64,000 nucleotides of DNA from Epithemia pelagica (lineage: Eukaryota > Bacillariophyta > Bacillariophyceae > Surirellales > Surirellaceae): positions 2,480,001 through 2,544,000 of the forward strand of contig OX337234.1 of the NCBI GenBank assembly GCA_946965045.2, read 5' to 3'. Position numbers and translations under genes: made by a program. Position 1 is the first letter of the stretch, and each line of letters starts with the position of its first letter. Below are positions 1-8,632 of the stretch, piece after piece. The notes beneath the pieces are model-generated. The model made no database searches, was not told where the DNA came from, and saw only the letters and a list, made by a program, of their open reading frames with translations.

Positions 1-1277
1 TGGTACTTCCAGTTGACGGAGGATCCCGAGTGTGATTTGGTGGTTGTCTTGTTGTTGCTTCTGGAGGTGCGATTGGAGTTTCCCTTGGGTTTCTGGTTGA
101 GAGATCCGCGACTGCCACCGCGCGAGTGTGCGCGTGGTCCGGAAGCTTGCTTGGAACTTTTGTGGGGACAATCTTTTGCCCAGTGGTCGAAACTGCCACA
201 AATTAGACATGCTCCTTTCGACAAGGGGGTGTCGCCCATGTGTTGACGAAGGGCCATGGCTTGTACTTCCGAGAGGTTGGCAAAGGCTGCAGGAGGTGTC
301 TTGGAGTCTTTGTTGTGGGTAGAAGCTGGCCATTTCTTGAGGTTCATGGCATCCATGTACAGAGCTTCGGCTTTGTCACAGATGTGGGCAAAGGAGAGTC
401 CTTCTTTATCAAGAGTATCTTGTTGGTCTTGTTCCGTCATGTATCGAATCTCGAGAATTCGTTGTTGAACTTGTGGGTACAGATTCAACAATCCAAGGTT
501 GTACAAGGGATCACCATTTGCGAGTGCAAAGGCTTGGAGAACGGACAAGGTAAGTGTTTGTTTGTAAAATCCTGATGCAAACAGATCCTCACAATCTGCC
601 TTCATGTGTGCAGCCATTTCAGAGATGTCCTGCCCTGGATACATGAATGGGGTTCGGCTTGCGATCTTGGCGGATAAAGCATCGTATTTCTGAACCGAGT
701 CGGATTGGAGAAGGTTAATAAAAGTCATCCAGGTAACGAGAAAGGAGTCCGTTGTGTTCGTCTTTGTTTCTAACATCTTGCGAATCTTCAGTTCGACAGA
801 GTCGAGGAGACACATGCGTGCAGCGGTGTCGTTCTCTGAATCATATGGGTCGAAGTTGGCGCAGTGCACGGGGGCTGCCTTCTGCACAAGCTTGAGGTTA
901 AAGCGGGTGTGCTCATTTACAATGTGTCGCATCTCGTTTGGGTTGGCTGGATCGGCGAGGTAGCAGATGGTGTCGAGACCTCGGAGTACGAAGATGTCGT
1001 TGAGACGCTTCATAAATTCGTGGAGGTTGTCTCCCTTTTTGTAACGAATTGACAATCCACTGCAGCGAGTCTCGAATCCGGTGATGTCTTTGCCGAATCG
1101 TCGTTGGTGAGGAGTTGCAGGGTAGGTTTTGGCGGTTGGGTCGAGTCCTTTCCAGGTGGGGAGAGGCTTTCCGCCGGTCCAAGCCGCCCACTTGTACTCG
1201 TCGAGTTGAACAAGATCGCCCATTGTGGGCTTGGGTGGCTTGAAAGTGGGCTTGGGTGTAGTTTCAGAACTTGCCAT
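1..1277 (-). CDS. Retrotransposon Gag protein, 5' part, truncated by window edge
   Basis: An open frame of about 425 codons starts at ATG 1277 on the minus strand and runs off the left edge without a stop. Near its end it carries a retroviral CCHC zinc knuckle (C-L-I-C-G-S-F-D-H-W-A-K-D-C, spacing CX2CX4HX4C, around 170-215), followed by a basic, Ser/Arg/Asn-rich tail, the layout of a Gag nucleocapsid region. Gag packages element RNA in cytoplasmic virus-like particles (family knowledge). The helical region before the knuckle looks like the Gag of Ty1/copia-type elements of diatoms, but protease, integrase and reverse transcriptase lie outside the window, so the superfamily is inferred. Upstream of ATG 1277 the frame stays open to a TGA near 1415 but has no further ATG. 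No internal stop was seen, so the copy could be intact. Confidence 0.75.
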   Translation of the reverse strand, partial: MASSETTPKPTFKPPKPTMGDLVQLDEYKWAAWTGGKPLPTWKGLDPTAKTYPATPHQRRFGKDITGFETRCSGLSIRYKKGDNLHEFMKRLNDIFVLRGLDTICYLADPANPNEMRHIVNEHTRFNLKLVQKAAPVHCANFDPYDSENDTAARMCLLDSVELKIRKMLETKTNTTDSFLVTWMTFINLLQSDSVQKYDALSAKIASRTPFMYPGQDISEMAAHMKADCEDLFASGFYKQTLTLSVLQAFALANGDPLYNLGLLNLYPQVQQRILEIRYMTEQDQQDTLDKEGLSFAHICDKAEALYMDAMNLKKWPASTHNKDSKTPPAAFANLSEVQAMALRQHMGDTPLSKGACLICGSFDHWAKDCPHKSSKQASGPRAHSRGGSRGSLNQKPKGNSNRTSRSNNKTTTKSHSGSSVNWKY

Positions 1278-1410
1278 GCTGGAGGTGTCCGAGGCGTTTC
1301 CGTGAGAACTGGAACTGTTGAAGACGATTTCTTCTTCAATTGGCTCAAAGGAGAAGTGGCTCCCTAGAGTCGATGGCGAAGCGTCGCTTGGGGTAGACAG
1401 CTTGTTGGCC

Positions 1411-1808
1411 TGTCAAAAATCTCGAGAAGGGGTACTAGTCCGACGATGATGGTCGTTGGGCTAGAACAGAGGAAACGATAGCGGGTTAGGCTGTAATTTG
1501 GGCGTAATAACCTGTCAGAGTCACTAGCATACACTGGGTATACTAATAGCTAAGGGAATACCGCGTAGTCGGGGTGGAGATTGATCAAGTCTCCACACCA
1601 ACCTAGAAGTCTTTTGCGTTGCAAAAACTCCTGTATCGATATTATGATTAAAGCTATAGAGTAAACAAAGTGATCTTGAGTTCCTCATTTTGATTCCTCG
1701 CTTTGGTTTCCAGGAATTGATCTGCTATCTTGCAACGCACAGCTTGATTCAAATGGACGATAGTTATCTCATTTGTTGTTTGTTGTGTCATAGGTTAGTT
1801 AGCAAAAC
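1411..1808 (-). repeat. Possible 5' LTR of the gag element
   Basis: Upstream of gag, the minus strand from 1808 to 1411 begins TGTTTTGC and ends TTTTTGACA, so it has TGT...ACA ends as many LTRs do. Its length (~400 bp) and position fit a 5' LTR. I found no convincing primer-binding site after it and there is no second LTR in the window to compare, so the ends are only a guess. Confidence 0.25.
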
Positions 1809-1994
1809 ATGAGTGTCGTAGACACAAACAACGAGTGGCCCGGCGTTCTGTGGCGCCAAAAGCCCATCCTGCGCGTTATGCATGCGCGGATTCCGACATG
1901 TAGGCTTATATCATTGGGTCATGCAACACAAACTGCCAGTCGTGCAAATTCAATATTTCAAAACACAAATACAAATTTGGAAACGCGACTGGTG

Positions 1995-2372
1995 CTAAAA
2001 ACATAAACTGCGACTGTTGCGAATAAAAGTGCGGCATCGATAGCAAGATAAAACTCCACTGGAACTTCGAGAGATAAGATTCATACCATGAGCCATTCCA
2101 AGTTTCTTCAAGTGACATAAAAGCTTGTTCAAGCCTTCTTTAGTTGGTGGGAATTTGGAAGAGTCAAAAACAATAGGATGTGTCTGTGTCTTGTTGGTAG
2201 GTTTGCACCGTGTGGCTTTGTACCTTGACCTATCAGTAAATTGAAAGAGATCAACAGGATTCTCATATCCGATAATGTCACTGCAGAAGAGTTCGGCTTT
2301 CCAATTGTTGAGTGCATGAAGCTCGCGATTGAGTCGACTTACTCCGTTGGAAGAATCTGCCGCCATTGTCAA
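1995..2372 (-). CDS. Small hypothetical protein or gene fragment (125 aa)
   Basis: An open frame with ATG at 2372, within a few bases of another in-frame ATG. The first ~85 residues look protein-like (charged, with F/L/W spaced as in a folded domain); the last ~40 are less so and include a CYRC pair. A GTATGA after the codons for GMAH could be a splice donor, in which case the true C-terminus differs. I do not recognise the family. It may be a remnant of a dispersed gene, as it lies beside a retroelement. Confidence 0.3.
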   Translation of the reverse strand: MTMAADSSNGVSRLNRELHALNNWKAELFCSDIIGYENPVDLFQFTDRSRYKATRCKPTNKTQTHPIVFDSSKFPPTKEGLNKLLCHLKKLGMAHGMNLISRSSSGVLSCYRCRTFIRNSRSLCF

Positions 2373-2781
2373 ACCACATCAAATCAGCAAAACAGCAGAT
2401 GAGTAATACAGAGCATGCGATGTGACAAAGTGAGATTTGAATTCAGTGGGATGGTGGGCATGCGTTTGATTCAAACGGGAGGAGGGCTTGCTCGATAGTA
2501 ATGGAAATTTGATGAAATCAGAAAAATAGAATTGTGAAAAAGAAAATTTTGTTGTCTGTGTCCACTTGGGAACCTATGGAAGTGGCACAGACAAAAAACA
2601 GCTAAGCAGTGGACACTGATACCGAGGGTATGCCGATTCGCTTTTCTGTTCGTGATCATGACGTGTCGCGATTGCTTTTCCGAATTCCTTCTGCGACACG
2701 AATAGCGATCTAACAGCGACTAAGCCTCCATTTTCGGCCCTATGGCGGTCGAGATCGAGGGAAACGACAACGAACAAAGCA
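2373..2781. other. Spacer between divergent small genes
   Basis: About 410 bp separating the minus-strand gene at 2372 from the plus-strand gene at 2782. I see no coding signal, repeat or clear TATA box that I could defend. Confidence 0.4.
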
Positions 2782-3426
2782 ATGAACAATGGAAGCCGTG
2801 GCAGTAAATCGTTCCCTTTCCAACATGCTATTTCAGGCACCGTAGTTCTAGCAGGAGTTACACTGATGGCCTTGTCCGCAGCAGTTGCGGTTTTGTATTG
2901 GGGATCGGAACCACGGAGGGACCAGAACAGGGGGCCGTCGAATTCGCAGCACGACCTTGACACTTACACAGGAACGAGCAATGACATGGAACATCGAACG
3001 ACCGACCATGATGGCGAATATTTGAAGTCTTCCACATATAACAACGGAGATGTTGTGAAAGGAGGGAGTAAGGAAGTAAAGACTCCCGAACATGCACACG
3101 CTACACATGCAGTATTCGAACCAACAACGCTGGACCAACTACGCGCACAGTATACAACAACAACGAAAGGATCCTCTGGTAAACCTTCTTTGACAAATCC
3201 AGCACCTGATGATGATACGTCGACACAAGATGGAAGACTTGTTGTTGTGAAAAATACTACGGAACTGGCTAGTTTTCTGCGTCTTTGTCAGTCATCATCT
3301 TCTCCACCCGACTGGGCCCGAGAGGATGAACCAGCCAGAGAATCACGACCTTGCAAGAGGCAGCAATACGCACAAGACGAATTCCTTGCATCCATGACCT
3401 TTGCGAGATGCGAATGCTGCACGTAA
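2782..3426 (+). CDS. Hypothetical single-pass membrane protein (214 aa or spliced variant)
   Basis: ATG 2782 opens a 214-residue frame. Residues ~15-40 form one hydrophobic helix (alternating V/A/L, ending in a Y-W-G), preceded by a short basic/polar head, as in a type II membrane protein or signal anchor. The following ~150 residues are low-complexity, rich in T, S, D and K, and the C-terminus is cysteine-rich (C-E-C-C). A plausible intron runs from GTAAAT at 3423 to CAG at 3509. Splicing there keeps the frame open for about 18 more residues with two further cysteines, so the end is uncertain. No known family recognised. Confidence 0.4.
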   Translation: MNNGSRGSKSFPFQHAISGTVVLAGVTLMALSAAVAVLYWGSEPRRDQNRGPSNSQHDLDTYTGTSNDMEHRTTDHDGEYLKSSTYNNGDVVKGGSKEVKTPEHAHATHAVFEPTTLDQLRAQYTTTTKGSSGKPSLTNPAPDDDTSTQDGRLVVVKNTTELASFLRLCQSSSSPPDWAREDEPARESRPCKRQQYAQDEFLASMTFARCECCT

Positions 3427-3656
3427 ATCTTTCAACAACCTTTGCGTTCGCTCTCATTGCCGTTTTGAGCGATGGGAGACGAGATGGTTTGAACCTGTTT
3501 CACCAGGGTAAAGAGCAACACAATGTGCTTTGGCCCAGAATCTTACAACACGCTTGGGATTTTTTGCAGAGAAAGCTGAAGAAATCATCACTGACTTAAA
3601 GGTATCTAAGAGAGTTCTACAAATTCGTTGAAGGCAGAGAGAGTCAGCCATTCCTG

Positions 3657-5615
3657 CTATGTCCACGATCTCCATGAACAAAAAGGTCGCTGCGAAAGTG
3701 CCTTGTTTTTTTTCTTTCTTTCATCTTCCTCGTCCTTATCATTTGCGTCGGAGGAAAGGGAATCGCTGGATTCACGGAAACAAATCGCTGCCGTGGCTCC
3801 AATCGCACCAACGGATGCAATAGCTTCGGCTCCCGTCAAACCCACAGTCACAATATTGGCCAAAAGCCCGACTTCCGCACCAAAGGCACCAAGCACGCCC
3901 ATCACACCTGCCATGGCAAAGGGCATGGCCACTGTGGTGCCAATGGCGACACTAGTTCCAATCGCAAACGTCTTTATTTTGCTCGAACTCACAGCACGGG
4001 GCATGCACGGATTCATGTTCCAAACAGTGAACTGTTTGGGTGGTACAGGAGCGGGACTGTCGCCTTCCTTCTGCTCTTGGGCAATTTCGGAGGATCCTCC
4101 TGCTGTGTCTGTAGGCTCATCGCTGGAGAAAATTGCAGCGGACTTTGTCTCACCAAACGAACAAACTAGTTTCCCGCTGCTTTCGACACCCTCTTCATAG
4201 GCCATATAGTAGCCAAAAGCTTGCGATCGAAAGGTATAGCCTCCACCAGTTGCTGCTGTTTCCATGGCCCATAACTCGGACCCATCCTCCGGCTTTTCTC
4301 GTACCTCAATCCGTCCTTCGGATGTCGCACAAAGATACTCTTGTTTGCTTGTCGTACTGGACGGGATCGAGCCATCTTCCAGTGGTGGTTTCTTGGGCGG
4401 ATCCGGATGGTAGACACGAAATGCCACAACTCCTTCGTCATCTCCTCGCTGTTCCACAATCAGTTCATCGGATTGTCGAGGATTTGCCGTCACAAATGGA
4501 AAGGGTCCTAGTGAGACGTCCTTTTCACCGGCTTTTAGGGTAAACGTGTAACGTTGACGATGCGCAGCTTCAATCTGCCAAACAACCGCCTCTGTTGTGG
4601 ATGCATCTAGGACCTCCTCCTCTTCCACCAGCGGAATGGTGCTCAGCTTTCCTTCGGTTGTGACACTCAGCAGGCGATCGTACTTTTTGGATCGAAGAGT
4701 GACACCATTACCACTTCCCATGGTGGTGAGGGAGACAGCCCATTCCGTGTCGCAATTGGGATCGTTGACAGACTGAACATGGGCACCGGTTGTTACCGTT
4801 CCATCTTCACGGCAAATCAACAGAAATTGACTGTGCATCCAGGAGGAAATGCGAATGTAGCCATCGACAGATTCCATCATTCGCCAAACTTCCCACCCTT
4901 TCCAATTATCTGTTAGTGACACTGTTCCAACCAAGTCACAACGAAGGCGTTGGTCCAGTCGGTTCGACGACAAGAAACACAATTCCCCCGTCACCGAGTC
5001 CACACTCCATGTATCCCTAACCTCTCTCGAGCTCGAATGAAGGTTGTCTGGAGATGTCATTTTAACGCTGTCATTTTCACAAATCAAGGATTGGCTGGTC
5101 ATTAACGAGGTAATCACGACATTGCCAGTGTCTACTTCTCGCTGCAAAAACCAATGGGCCCGTTCTTGTTCTTGGATAGGTGTTTCAGCCCCGTCCGTCG
5201 TTGATTCTGTTTCCGCAATCGTTGTCACAGCGGTCAAGACGGATGGTAGGTTCGCAGCGTCATTGGGTCCATCATCGCTGCCCTCAATCGTTTCCACCGC
5301 AAGATATCGTTGAAACTTGTGGCTTTGAATCAGTACAACATTGGATCGTCCCGGAACTGGTGACAACACAAATTCTTCTCGTTCCGCTCTTCGTCTGCTT
5401 AGTTGTACTTTCCCTTGTTTTGTGCTACTGAGAAATCGAGTTCCTTGCCGAAAGGAAATTCGATTCGGTTGTTCCAAACAGGGAAAACAAGATTTTGGCG
5501 GAGTAGGGGAGGAGGAGGACGATGAAGGAGTGATCACGGCGCCACAGTCATTACCTTTGTCAGTAAGATCGACAGCATCCGGAGACTCTTCGAGAAGTAG
5601 TTGATCATCGCTCAT
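3657..5615 (-). CDS. Beta-trefoil/fascin-like repeat protein with glycine-rich hydrophobic C-terminus
   Basis: Start chosen at ATG 5615 (M-S-D-D-Q), giving 652 residues. The frame is open further upstream, but only through the inverted-repeat promoter region and with poor protein character. The middle ~400 residues contain several units of the form 'variable strand - G-x-Y/L-L - strand', e.g. VVLIQSHKFQRYLAV, VTLRSKKYDRLLSV and YTFRSQAFGYYMAY. This is the pattern of fascin-like or actin-crosslinking beta-trefoils (inference from pattern). After a proline-rich linker comes a ~60-residue stretch of G/A/V, reminiscent of the paired hydrophobic helices of ISG12/IFI6-type proteins. The tail is strongly charged (DANDKDEEDERKKKNK). 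It is transcribed divergently from the gene at 6241. Function unknown; a membrane- or cytoskeleton-associated role is a guess. Confidence 0.7.
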   Translation of the reverse strand: MSDDQLLLEESPDAVDLTDKGNDCGAVITPSSSSSSPTPPKSCFPCLEQPNRISFRQGTRFLSSTKQGKVQLSRRRAEREEFVLSPVPGRSNVVLIQSHKFQRYLAVETIEGSDDGPNDAANLPSVLTAVTTIAETESTTDGAETPIQEQERAHWFLQREVDTGNVVITSLMTSQSLICENDSVKMTSPDNLHSSSREVRDTWSVDSVTGELCFLSSNRLDQRLRCDLVGTVSLTDNWKGWEVWRMMESVDGYIRISSWMHSQFLLICREDGTVTTGAHVQSVNDPNCDTEWAVSLTTMGSGNGVTLRSKKYDRLLSVTTEGKLSTIPLVEEEEVLDASTTEAVVWQIEAAHRQRYTFTLKAGEKDVSLGPFPFVTANPRQSDELIVEQRGDDEGVVAFRVYHPDPPKKPPLEDGSIPSSTTSKQEYLCATSEGRIEVREKPEDGSELWAMETAATGGGYTFRSQAFGYYMAYEEGVESSGKLVCSFGETKSAAIFSSDEPTDTAGGSSEIAQEQKEGDSPAPVPPKQFTVWNMNPCMPRAVSSSKIKTFAIGTSVAIGTTVAMPFAMAGVMGVLGAFGAEVGLLANIVTVGLTGAEAIASVGAIGATAAICFRESSDSLSSDANDKDEEDERKKKNKALSQRPFCSWRSWT

Positions 5616-5736
5616 GATTTCGCTGTGCTTTCTTCGTCTTCTCGTGTTCAGGCTCAGGTGATGACTATCAAGCAAAAAAGAAGAGCACGGAGAGATCAGA
5701 CAGCACAAGAGAGGAATGCGGATTGTGCGGATTGCG

Positions 5737-6067
5737 ACTGAGAACTGCGACGTCCGCTTCATCCACGCCAGCGTGAGTTGTTGTGTGCGTGGTCGTGAAC
5801 TCTTCTGTTGAGCGGTCTTCGTTTTTCCAATCTTGTGCAGGGACTCGAGCCTTTTTTCAACGATGTGCTCGACATGCGCGCTGATTGAGTAACGTCTAAC
5901 GTCGATTGCCGGCTGATCTAGCCTAATGGTGACATCATACTGACACACCGAGACAGCCAGTCGCTGCACAAGATTGGAAAAACCACAACAAACAAGAGAC
6001 GACCACGCACAGCGCACACGCCAACTCTCACGCTGGCGTGGATGAAGCGGATGTCGCAGTTCTCAGT
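5737..6067. repeat. Long inverted repeat inside a bidirectional promoter
   Basis: Left arm ~5737-5848 and right arm ~5957-6067 are reverse complements with small gaps. The outer ~41 bp match with one mismatch (5737-5777 vs 6027-6067). Inner blocks such as TTTTTCCAATCTTGTGCAG (5822-5840) also recur reversed near 5963-5981. The unmatched loop is ~110 bp. The repeat lies symmetrically between the start codons of two divergent genes (5615 minus, 6241 plus). Confidence 0.85.
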
Positions 6068-6240
6068 TCTCAGTCCTCATCCTCAGTCGCATTGCATCCC
6101 AATCGGTTCTTTCCTTGATTTTCATATTTTCTTGAGAAAGCAACGCGACATCATGTTCACGTCTCACCATCAACATCAATAGCAACAAGACTGGTCTCAG
6201 CAGCTGCATTCCTTGGCAAACGATAAAACAACAAGAAACC

Positions 6241-7569
6241 ATGACTCCACCACCAAGCCCTGGAAGCCACGCTACCGGCACTGATGATAAAGCTCACAGT
6301 CGCCTTGATGAGGAGGACCCCCAAGATGCTCTCCAACGTATATTCAATTCCTCGGAAATCATAGACAGGTTCAAGTGGGTAGAGGGACAACCACATCAGT
6401 CTGTTTTTGCAGAGGCTTTCAAGTTCATCTTGAACCAAACCCGAAAGCTCGACTTGGAGGCGCCATCGAAAACTGATCTCTTGCGTCACTTTGGTGTACG
6501 GAGAGGAAGCCATTGCCACCGACTGCGCAACTTCATTCATGGCATGTTGTGGCGCCCAATGGCACCGTCCAATGTGGTGGATCATTTGGAAAACATCGAA
6601 TCTCTTGCCACGGTCTATTGTGAGGAAAACTCCAATGGTGGTGCCGGGTACTCTTTCGGGGCATTGTTGGACCGGTACATCTATTTTCAACTCATTTACT
6701 TTCCACAGTGGGTCGACGCACGTTTGATCGGTGGAAAGGGCCGTCGCATTATTCAGGGAAGCCACCAAGCTGAGCAAACACATGTGGAACGCGGTGATGA
6801 AGAGCCAAATGTTGAAGTGACATTGCATTGGGTGCGCGGTGGTGCTCTTGTTAGCCCTGGTCCCGGGCCTGTGTATGACCGAGTAAGCACGGGTCTAGAG
6901 CAGCTCTTGGGTCATGATTTAGACCCAGACTTTCTCTACCTTTGTCATGAAACAGCAATTGAGCATGCCTCCGCAATAGTGAGAGACGGCCCAAATCTGC
7001 TGGGCGCTGTGTGCACGGATTTTGGTCAAGCTTTCTACTTGACAGACTCTTTTGAGTATGCAGTGTTTGCAGGATACATGGTCTCCAATGGACGGGCCGA
7101 TACTGCAGTGCTTGTCTTTCCAGTTCCTCGCGCGGCCCTCCTTGCCGATCGAACTTTGGAAGTTACAGGTGATCGATGGCGGCAGGTTGTTAGGGAATGT
7201 CGTAGAGGCAAGCAAATTAGTGATCCTGTCCTACGGAAGGCATACAACAATGCTGGATGCGTCGTTGGCCCCATCTCCTCCAACGCTCAACAGGTCGACA
7301 CGGGTAGACAAGAAGCCCGGGAAATGGGTTTCAATTTCAAGCAGTGGGCATTCAAAGACGAAGAATTTGCTAGACTCGTCTTGGGGAACATTATCAACCA
7401 TGGGGCTGTGCACGTTTTCCGCATTCTCCACGAACGAGAAGATGAGTGGCAGGCGGTTCCCGAGTGTGGCCGCCAAGGTCGTGGTCGTTTTCGACGAAGC
7501 AGACGTTGGTGGCCAGACACTGACAACGGTCATATTCCCCAGAAATTCCAATCTGAGCTTGCAGCTTGA
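6241..7569 (+). CDS. Protein with DUF3990-like ADP-ribosyltransferase-fold region (442 aa)
   Basis: ATG 6241 gives 442 residues in one exon. Residues ~231-350 resemble the DUF3990/ART fold. There is a start strand with a His (L-Y-L-C-H-E-T, ~232-238), a helix, then D-F-G-Q-A-F-Y-L-T (260-268, matching the family's D-F-G-x-G-F-Y-x-T), a beta strand, a D-R-W-x-x-V-V-x-E-C-R segment (~311-321) and the closing strand C-V-V-G-P-I-S (340-346, compare D-x-V-x-G-P-I-A). Some DUF3990 members are ADP-ribosyltransferase-like (family knowledge); activity here is not shown. The canonical G of H-G-T is E, so the NAD site may be altered. Residues 1-230 are unrecognised, and the C-terminus is Arg/Trp-rich. 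It shares the inverted-repeat promoter region with the gene at 5615. Confidence 0.65.
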   Translation: MTPPPSPGSHATGTDDKAHSRLDEEDPQDALQRIFNSSEIIDRFKWVEGQPHQSVFAEAFKFILNQTRKLDLEAPSKTDLLRHFGVRRGSHCHRLRNFIHGMLWRPMAPSNVVDHLENIESLATVYCEENSNGGAGYSFGALLDRYIYFQLIYFPQWVDARLIGGKGRRIIQGSHQAEQTHVERGDEEPNVEVTLHWVRGGALVSPGPGPVYDRVSTGLEQLLGHDLDPDFLYLCHETAIEHASAIVRDGPNLLGAVCTDFGQAFYLTDSFEYAVFAGYMVSNGRADTAVLVFPVPRAALLADRTLEVTGDRWRQVVRECRRGKQISDPVLRKAYNNAGCVVGPISSNAQQVDTGRQEAREMGFNFKQWAFKDEEFARLVLGNIINHGAVHVFRILHEREDEWQAVPECGRQGRGRFRRSRRWWPDTDNGHIPQKFQSELAA

Positions 7570-8029
7570 TCATACAAGGTCCTGACAGTGTCCCTTTGTG
7601 GCGGAAAGCTTACCAACCACTCCCCATTGTTCTTGGGGTACGAACTGTCTGATTGGAATGTCGCAGAGATATAAGAGTAGAATCTTGTTTGCCTGTCCCG
7701 GTAGTCATCATTGATGGCACTATAGAGCATATTGCTAGTATAGAGAAAGCATCGCCATTTCCATGGGTAACCATACTGTTCTCGAGTAATCTAGAGGCAT
7801 ACTTGGTAATATGGGAAGGCACCTCTCGCGTACTTGGGCTCATCCTTGCAAGGAAAGGAGGCATTTTTTGACAAAAGACGGTCATCGTTAGCTTGGATGC
7901 ATAATTTGCCGATAGTTCATACAATCGCATAGCTTGGGGGACTTTACTGACGGTTAACATTATACTGACACACAAAATGAACTTCTTTTTTGTAGATTTC
8001 CACAGGCTGATTGCTGAGTGACAGGTTTC
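7570..8029. other. Spacer containing first copy of a direct repeat
   Basis: No convincing gene. Short open frames on both strands have no protein-like composition. The segment 7929-7990 is the first copy of a direct repeat described separately. Confidence 0.4.
7929..7990 (+). repeat. Direct repeat copy 1 (partner at 11426)
   Basis: Begins TAGCTTGGGGGACTTTACTG and continues with GACGGTTAACAT, ACTGACACA and AAAATGAACTT. The same order of blocks recurs in the same orientation at 11426-11478 with a few substitutions and a 2-3-bp indel. Confidence 0.8.
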
Positions 8030-8600
8030 AACAATCGGCGTCTCCTTGGTCGGTAGCTGTACGATACCATCTCACAGCCTCCATATCACTTTGCGCAACA
8101 CCTCAGCCTTTCTCGTACATGTTTCCTAGATTTAACTGGGCATTGACGTAGCCTTGGTCGGCAGCTTTCTCAGTGCCTCCACATCGCTTTGTGCAACACC
8201 TTGTCCTTTGAAATAACATAGGCCGAGAATCGTTTGGGCGGGACTGTAACCATTCTCAGCAGCTTTTTGGACCAATTGAATGGCCGTTTTGCTATTTTTG
8301 CCAGATTGTGATGTCGCAAGGCTTTCTGGTAATCATGTTTTGCATCACGTTCCTCTTCTTGTCATTCTGCCCACGAGCTAGCTTTCGTGCTCTTTCTTAA
8401 GTTTGTCGATGATCCCAATCATTCATGACTTCTTCCGCGTCCACGTCACCCGCATGGCAAAAGGAAAATCATCTTTGGGATGAACAGTAGAATTACAATC
8501 AAATTCTGGCTCGTCGTCGTCGTCGTCGTCTAGGCGATGGACCAGGGAGTAACGTCAAGGATCTTGTCAACTGGTTCACCCCTTCGGTCTTCCCTCTAGA
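8030..8600 (-). pseudogene. Decayed Sel1-like repeat (SEL1/TPR-like) gene
   Basis: On the minus strand, stretches typical of Sel1 repeats are readable but in different frames and with stops. One is 'QKAAENG-Y-S-P-A-Q...LG-LCYFKGQGVAQSDVE' (about 8170-8280), followed after a one-base shift by 'EKAADQGYVNAQLNLG' (about 8130-8180). The next repeat reads 'YEKG-stop-GVAQSD...AVRWYRTATDQGDADC-stop' (about 8035-8125). Further upstream a (GAC)n acidic tract and 'PEFDC...HPKDDFPFAMRVTWT' precede more stops. Sel1 repeats are alpha/alpha protein-interaction solenoids, abundant in diatoms. At least two stops and one frameshift mark this as a pseudogene. Confidence 0.7.
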
Positions 8601-8632
8601 CATGGACTGACACTCTTTCTATGCTTCCCCTC

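Noticed and set aside
5616-6017. N-terminal extension of the trefoil protein to 786 residues
   Set aside because: The extension runs through the inverted-repeat region and has no protein-like conservation or clear ATG context.
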